Positions 61,364 to 64,000 of a stretch of 64,000 nucleotides of DNA are shown piece by piece. This stretch comes from Prauserella marina (GTDB taxonomy: Bacteria; Actinomycetota; Actinomycetes; Mycobacteriales; Pseudonocardiaceae). The notes beneath the pieces were generated by a model, which was given only the letters and a program-made list of their open reading frames with translations, made no database searches and had not been told where the DNA came from. Positions within the stretch are counted from its first letter, which is position 1. Each line of letters begins with the position of its first letter. A program made the translations under genes and the position numbers. Location of the stretch: contig NZ_CP016353.1 of NCBI RefSeq assembly GCF_002240355.1, forward strand, positions 4,204,501 through 4,268,500, written 5' to 3'.

Positions 61364-62407
61364 CTAGCTGCCCTCCTCGCCTGTGGCCGGAACGGCGGCG
61401 ATCCGCACGTCGTCCCCGCTCATGGTGACCCCTTCTACCCGCCAGCGGTGTGCTTCGGTGATGGTCGACACTCCCGCCTCCCCCAGCGCCGCCAGGCCGT
61501 CGCCGAGCAGCACCGGCGCGACGAATCCGATGAGCCGGTCCACCCTTCCGGCTCGGACGAACGCCCCAGCCAGCGTGGGGCCGCCCTCCAGCAGCACGTC
61601 CACGACACCGCGTTCGGCGAGCGCGGCCACGACCTCGACCGGATCGCGGGTACGCAGGTGCACCGTCTCCGCCGCTGTGTCCAACACGCGGGCACCGCTC
61701 GGTATGCCGGTTGTGCCGACCACCACCCGCAGCGGCTGGCGAGCGGCCGGCTCGCCGCGCCCGTCACGCACGGTCAGCCACGGATCGTCGGCGAGCACGG
61801 TGCCGGTACCGACGACGATCGCGTCGGCCCCGGCCCTCATGGCGTGCACCTCGGCGCGGGAGACCGGGCCGGAAATCCAGCGGCTCGATCCGTCGGCCGC
61901 CGCGCTCCTTCCGTCGAGGCTCGCCGCGTACTTCCAGGTCACCCTTGGCCTTCCGGTACGGGCGAAGTGCAGCCACGCGCCGAGCGGTCCGCTCGCGACC
62001 TCGTCGGCGAGCAGGCCGCTCTCGACCTCGACCCCGGCCTCGGCGAGCACCCGTCCGCCACCAGCCGCAACGGGGTGAGGGTCGGCCACCGCGAACCTCA
62101 CCGAGGACACTCCAGCGGCCAGCAGCGCCTCAGTGCAGGGCGGAGTCCTGCCGTAGTGGGAACAGGGTTCCAGCGTCACGAACGCGGTCGCGCCGCGGGC
62201 CAGGTCACCCGCCTCCCGCAAGGCCATGACCTCGGCGTGCGGACCCGGCGGCGGCTGGGTGGCTCCCCTGCCGACGATCCGGCCCTCACGGTCGACGACG
62301 ACCGCCCCGACGGGAGGGTTCGGGCTCGTGCTGCCCCTGACCGTCTCGCTCAGCGCGAGCGCGGCCTCCATGAACTCCCGAGCGCGCTCACCGGAGGTGC
62401 CGGTCAC
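61364..62407 (-). CDS. ribD: Bifunctional pyrimidine deaminase/reductase RibD
   Basis: 347 residues. The N-terminal deaminase (1-145) has the zinc motif HAE in GPHAEVMAL and PCSHYGRTPPC. The C-terminal reductase (about 150-347) has TWKYAASLDGRSA, the ADAIVVGTGTVLADDP NADPH site and LLEGGPTLAGAF. GTG 62407 lies 1 nt after the rpe stop with GGGAGG nine nt upstream; the frame extends to 62479 but would overlap rpe. Confidence 0.95.
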   Translation of the reverse strand: MTGTSGERAREFMEAALALSETVRGSTSPNPPVGAVVVDREGRIVGRGATQPPPGPHAEVMALREAGDLARGATAFVTLEPCSHYGRTPPCTEALLAAGVSSVRFAVADPHPVAAGGGRVLAEAGVEVESGLLADEVASGPLGAWLHFARTGRPRVTWKYAASLDGRSAAADGSSRWISGPVSRAEVHAMRAGADAIVVGTGTVLADDPWLTVRDGRGEPAARQPLRVVVGTTGIPSGARVLDTAAETVHLRTRDPVEVVAALAERGVVDVLLEGGPTLAGAFVRAGRVDRLIGFVAPVLLGDGLAALGEAGVSTITEAHRWRVEGVTMSGDDVRIAAVPATGEEGS

Positions 62408-62408
62408 C

Positions 62409-63098
62409 TCAGTGCGCCTCCCGTGCCTTCGCGGCACTCGCTCGCAGCGCGGCGACCGCGGCACCGGGGTCGGCAGCACCGTAGACGGCCGATCCGGCGA
62501 CGAAGCAGTCGACGCCCGCCTCGGCCGCCTGCTCGATGGTGTCGGCGTTGATCCCGCCGTCGATCTCCACCAGCACCGTCAGGTGTCCCGTGTCGACCAG
62601 CCCGCGCGCGGTCCTGACCTTGTCGAGCACCGACGGGATGAAGGACTGCCCGCCGAAACCCGGTTCCACCGACATCACCAGCAGCGTGTCGTAGTGCTTC
62701 AAGGTGTCGAGGTGGTCTTCGAGCGGGGTGCCCGGCTTGATGGAGAGCCCGGCCTTGGCCCCGGCGGCCCTCAGGTTCTTGGCGAGCATGACCGGATCGT
62801 GTGCCGCCTCGACATGCACCGTCACGTTGTGCGCGCCCGCCTCGGCGTATCCGGGTGCCCAGCGGTCGGGGTCCTCGATCATCAGGTGACAGTCCATCGG
62901 CACGTCGGTGCTCTTCAGCAGCGATTGCACGACGGGAAGCCCGAGAGTCAGGTTGGGAACGAAGTGACCGTCCATCACGTCGACGTGGATCCAGTCGGCG
63001 CGGGTTTCTCCCTCGCCCGCTACAGCGGCGATCTCCTCACCGAGCCTGGCGAAGTCCGCGGAAAGAATGCTGGGTGCGATCAACGGTTGGTGGGCCAC
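62409..63098 (-). CDS. rpe: Ribulose-phosphate 3-epimerase
   Basis: A 229-residue TIM-barrel epimerase of the pentose phosphate pathway that also balances ribulose-5-phosphate for riboflavin synthesis. Motifs: [42 protein letters not shown] and [11 protein letters not shown] 63098 has no Shine-Dalgarno but a TAGACT -10 box 7 nt upstream. First gene of the riboflavin operon, as Rv1408 precedes ribG in mycobacteria. Confidence 0.96.
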   Translation of the reverse strand: MAHQPLIAPSILSADFARLGEEIAAVAGEGETRADWIHVDVMDGHFVPNLTLGLPVVQSLLKSTDVPMDCHLMIEDPDRWAPGYAEAGAHNVTVHVEAAHDPVMLAKNLRAAGAKAGLSIKPGTPLEDHLDTLKHYDTLLVMSVEPGFGGQSFIPSVLDKVRTARGLVDTGHLTVLVEIDGGINADTIEQAAEAGVDCFVAGSAVYGAADPGAAVAALRASAAKAREAH

Positions 63099-63105
63099 TC
63101 ACGCG

Positions 63106-63130
63106 AGTCTAGAGGGGAGGTTCCCTCCCC
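63106..63130 (-). promoter_or_regulatory. Leaderless promoter of the rpe-rib operon with internal hairpin
   Basis: TAGACT (63106-63111) lies 7 nt before GTG 63098. The spacer upstream holds the inverted repeat GGGGAGG-N3-CCTCCCC (63114-63130), a possible operator. If transcription starts at the GTG, no 5' leader exists for an FMN riboswitch. Confidence 0.45.
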
Positions 63131-63183
63131 GGTCGGTGCGGACCCCCTGCCGGCCGGCACCCCGCCACGAGCGGGGATCCGGC

Positions 63184-63690
63184 TCACTCCAGCAGGTCGA
63201 GAACGCCGGTCCACGGCCGGTCGACGGCCAGTCTGCTCGTGGTCACGCCCGCCGAGGCGAGCGTGTCGAGATGCCCCTGCCAAGCGGGATGCCGGAACCT
63301 GCTGTCCCTGACCTGGTAGCCGACGACCATCCGCACTCCCGGCTCGCCGAGCGCGTCCCCGAGCACGGTGGTCGCCTGGTTGTCGGCCAGTCCCAGCGCC
63401 AGTTTGGCGACCGAACCGGCGCTCGCGGGCGCGAACAGGAAGACCTCGGGATCGGGGTGCGGCCGTTCCTCGCCCGGCAGCCGGGATTCGCTGCGCACGT
63501 CGAGACCGGTCAGCGCGCGGAGCCTTTCCAGTTCCCCGGTGGTCGTGAGCCACCGGTGAGCCGTCGGCGTCAGCGTGACCGCCAGCCGCCAGCCGCGCAG
63601 GGCGGCCGGTTCGGCGATCTCGGTGACGAACCGGGACTCGACACCGCCGCACGAGGAGGCGACCAGTCCCAGTACCGGTCCCGGTGTCAC
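63184..63690 (-). CDS. Flavoprotein (Dfp/PPC-decarboxylase-like)
   Basis: 168 residues with the fold of the FMN-binding decarboxylase family: GLVASSCGGVE at the start, a LTPTAHRWL segment near residue 40, and FAPASAGSVAKLALGLADNQATTVL as the flavin/Ser-rich loop. A catalytic His-containing substrate clamp is not obvious, so the reaction is unknown. GTG 63690 overlaps the rsmB stop (GTGA), pairing it with the rRNA methyltransferase gene. Confidence 0.8.
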   Translation of the reverse strand: MTPGPVLGLVASSCGGVESRFVTEIAEPAALRGWRLAVTLTPTAHRWLTTTGELERLRALTGLDVRSESRLPGEERPHPDPEVFLFAPASAGSVAKLALGLADNQATTVLGDALGEPGVRMVVGYQVRDSRFRHPAWQGHLDTLASAGVTTSRLAVDRPWTGVLDLLE

Positions 63691-64000
63691 CGTGCGATGG
63701 CGAGCGCGACGAACATGGCGTCGGTGCCGTGCCGGTGTGGCCAGAGCTGGACGTAGGGTCCGTCGCCGAGCAGGGGAACGCCGGGGAAGTACTCCCTCGC
63801 GTCGATCACCTCGGCTCCCGCCCTGCGTGCGGCGTTGCCGAAAACGCCCTCGGTCTCGGCGAGGTGCGGGGAACACACCACGTAGGCGACGAGGCCACCG
63901 GCGCGCACCAGCCCGAACGCGGAGGCGAGCAGTTCGCCCTGCAAGCGGGTCAGGTCCGCGACGTCGGAGGGCTGTCTGCGCCAGCGTGCCTCCGGCCGCC
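63687..64000 (-). CDS. rsmB: 16S rRNA m5C967 methyltransferase RsmB, 3' end only
   Basis: The frame is open through the right edge; only about 103 C-terminal residues are visible. ARWRRQPSDVADLTRLQGELL is followed by YVVCSPHLAETEGV. The Cys in CSPH is one of the two catalytic-site cysteines of the NOL1/NOP2/Sun family, and the end reads LWPHRHGTDAMF. Matches Rv1407 (fmu) upstream of rpe. Nothing suggests truncation other than the window boundary. Confidence 0.9.
   Translation of the reverse strand, partial: RPEARWRRQPSDVADLTRLQGELLASAFGLVRAGGLVAYVVCSPHLAETEGVFGNAARRAGAEVIDAREYFPGVPLLGDGPYVQLWPHRHGTDAMFVALAIAR

Noticed and set aside
61364-63183. An FMN riboswitch for the riboflavin genes
   Set aside because: Genes are joined with overlaps or 1-nt gaps, the first gene appears leaderless, and no RFN-like conserved segments are seen upstream.

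Overview
The window is about 64 kb of very GC-rich DNA from an actinomycete, most likely a member of the Pseudonocardiaceae (Amycolatopsis/Prauserella/Saccharomonospora-like). The evidence is lineage-typical genes (whiA, rbpA, opcA, sufR, mptB), frequent GTG starts, many leaderless promoters, and a gene order that follows the Mycobacterium tuberculosis block Rv1407-Rv1466 almost throughout. No phage, insertion sequence, CRISPR array, tRNA or rRNA was seen.

Left end (1-5.7 kb): a dGTPase-like gene cut by the window edge, a lone lycopene cyclase, and a LuxR-type response regulator with two NarL-type sensor kinases. The kinases are divergent and flank a 13-bp inverted repeat. 5.7-12.2 kb is the suf operon (sufR-B-D-C-S-U-T) for Fe-S cluster assembly. 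Its sufR promoter overlaps a SufR-type operator. Divergent from it are the mannosyltransferase mptB, a two-gene ABC exporter and heme A synthase ctaA. 16.9-27.3 kb holds a fatty-acid desaturase, a PAP2 / wax-ester-synthase-like fusion, two membrane proteins, a quinone reductase, an FKBP-like lipoprotein, a HelD/HelR-type RNA polymerase-associated ATPase and ctaB.

27.7-35.8 kb is a tightly overlapping pentose phosphate operon (tkt-tal-pgi-zwf-opcA-pgl). An orphan sensor kinase follows, then a repeat-bearing non-coding stretch. 37.7-41.5 kb carries rbpA, secG and the glycolytic operon gap-pgk-tpiA.

41.6-52.6 kb interrupts the conserved order with accessory genes: a winged-helix AlkZ-like protein, an O-methyltransferase, a small hypothetical, a LysE exporter, an F420/PPOX-type enzyme and a three-gene SMC-like operon. 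That operon encodes a 1479-residue coiled-coil ATPase and two upstream partners. It resembles MukBEF/MksBEF/Wadjet condensins but has no JetD-type nuclease beside it and has Asn at the Walker B glutamate position. It is the best candidate here for an undescribed system.

52.7-64 kb returns to the conserved block: whiA-yvcK-rapZ-uvrC (one overlapping operon), xthA, the riboflavin operon rpe-ribD-ribE-ribBA-ribH plus a PH-domain membrane protein, a flavoprotein, and the 3' end of rsmB. At least ten genes have a TANNNT-like -10 box 6-8 nt before the start codon, so leaderless transcription is common. Two convergent gene pairs share a GC-rich hairpin beside a 21-nt-period repeat that encodes heptads.
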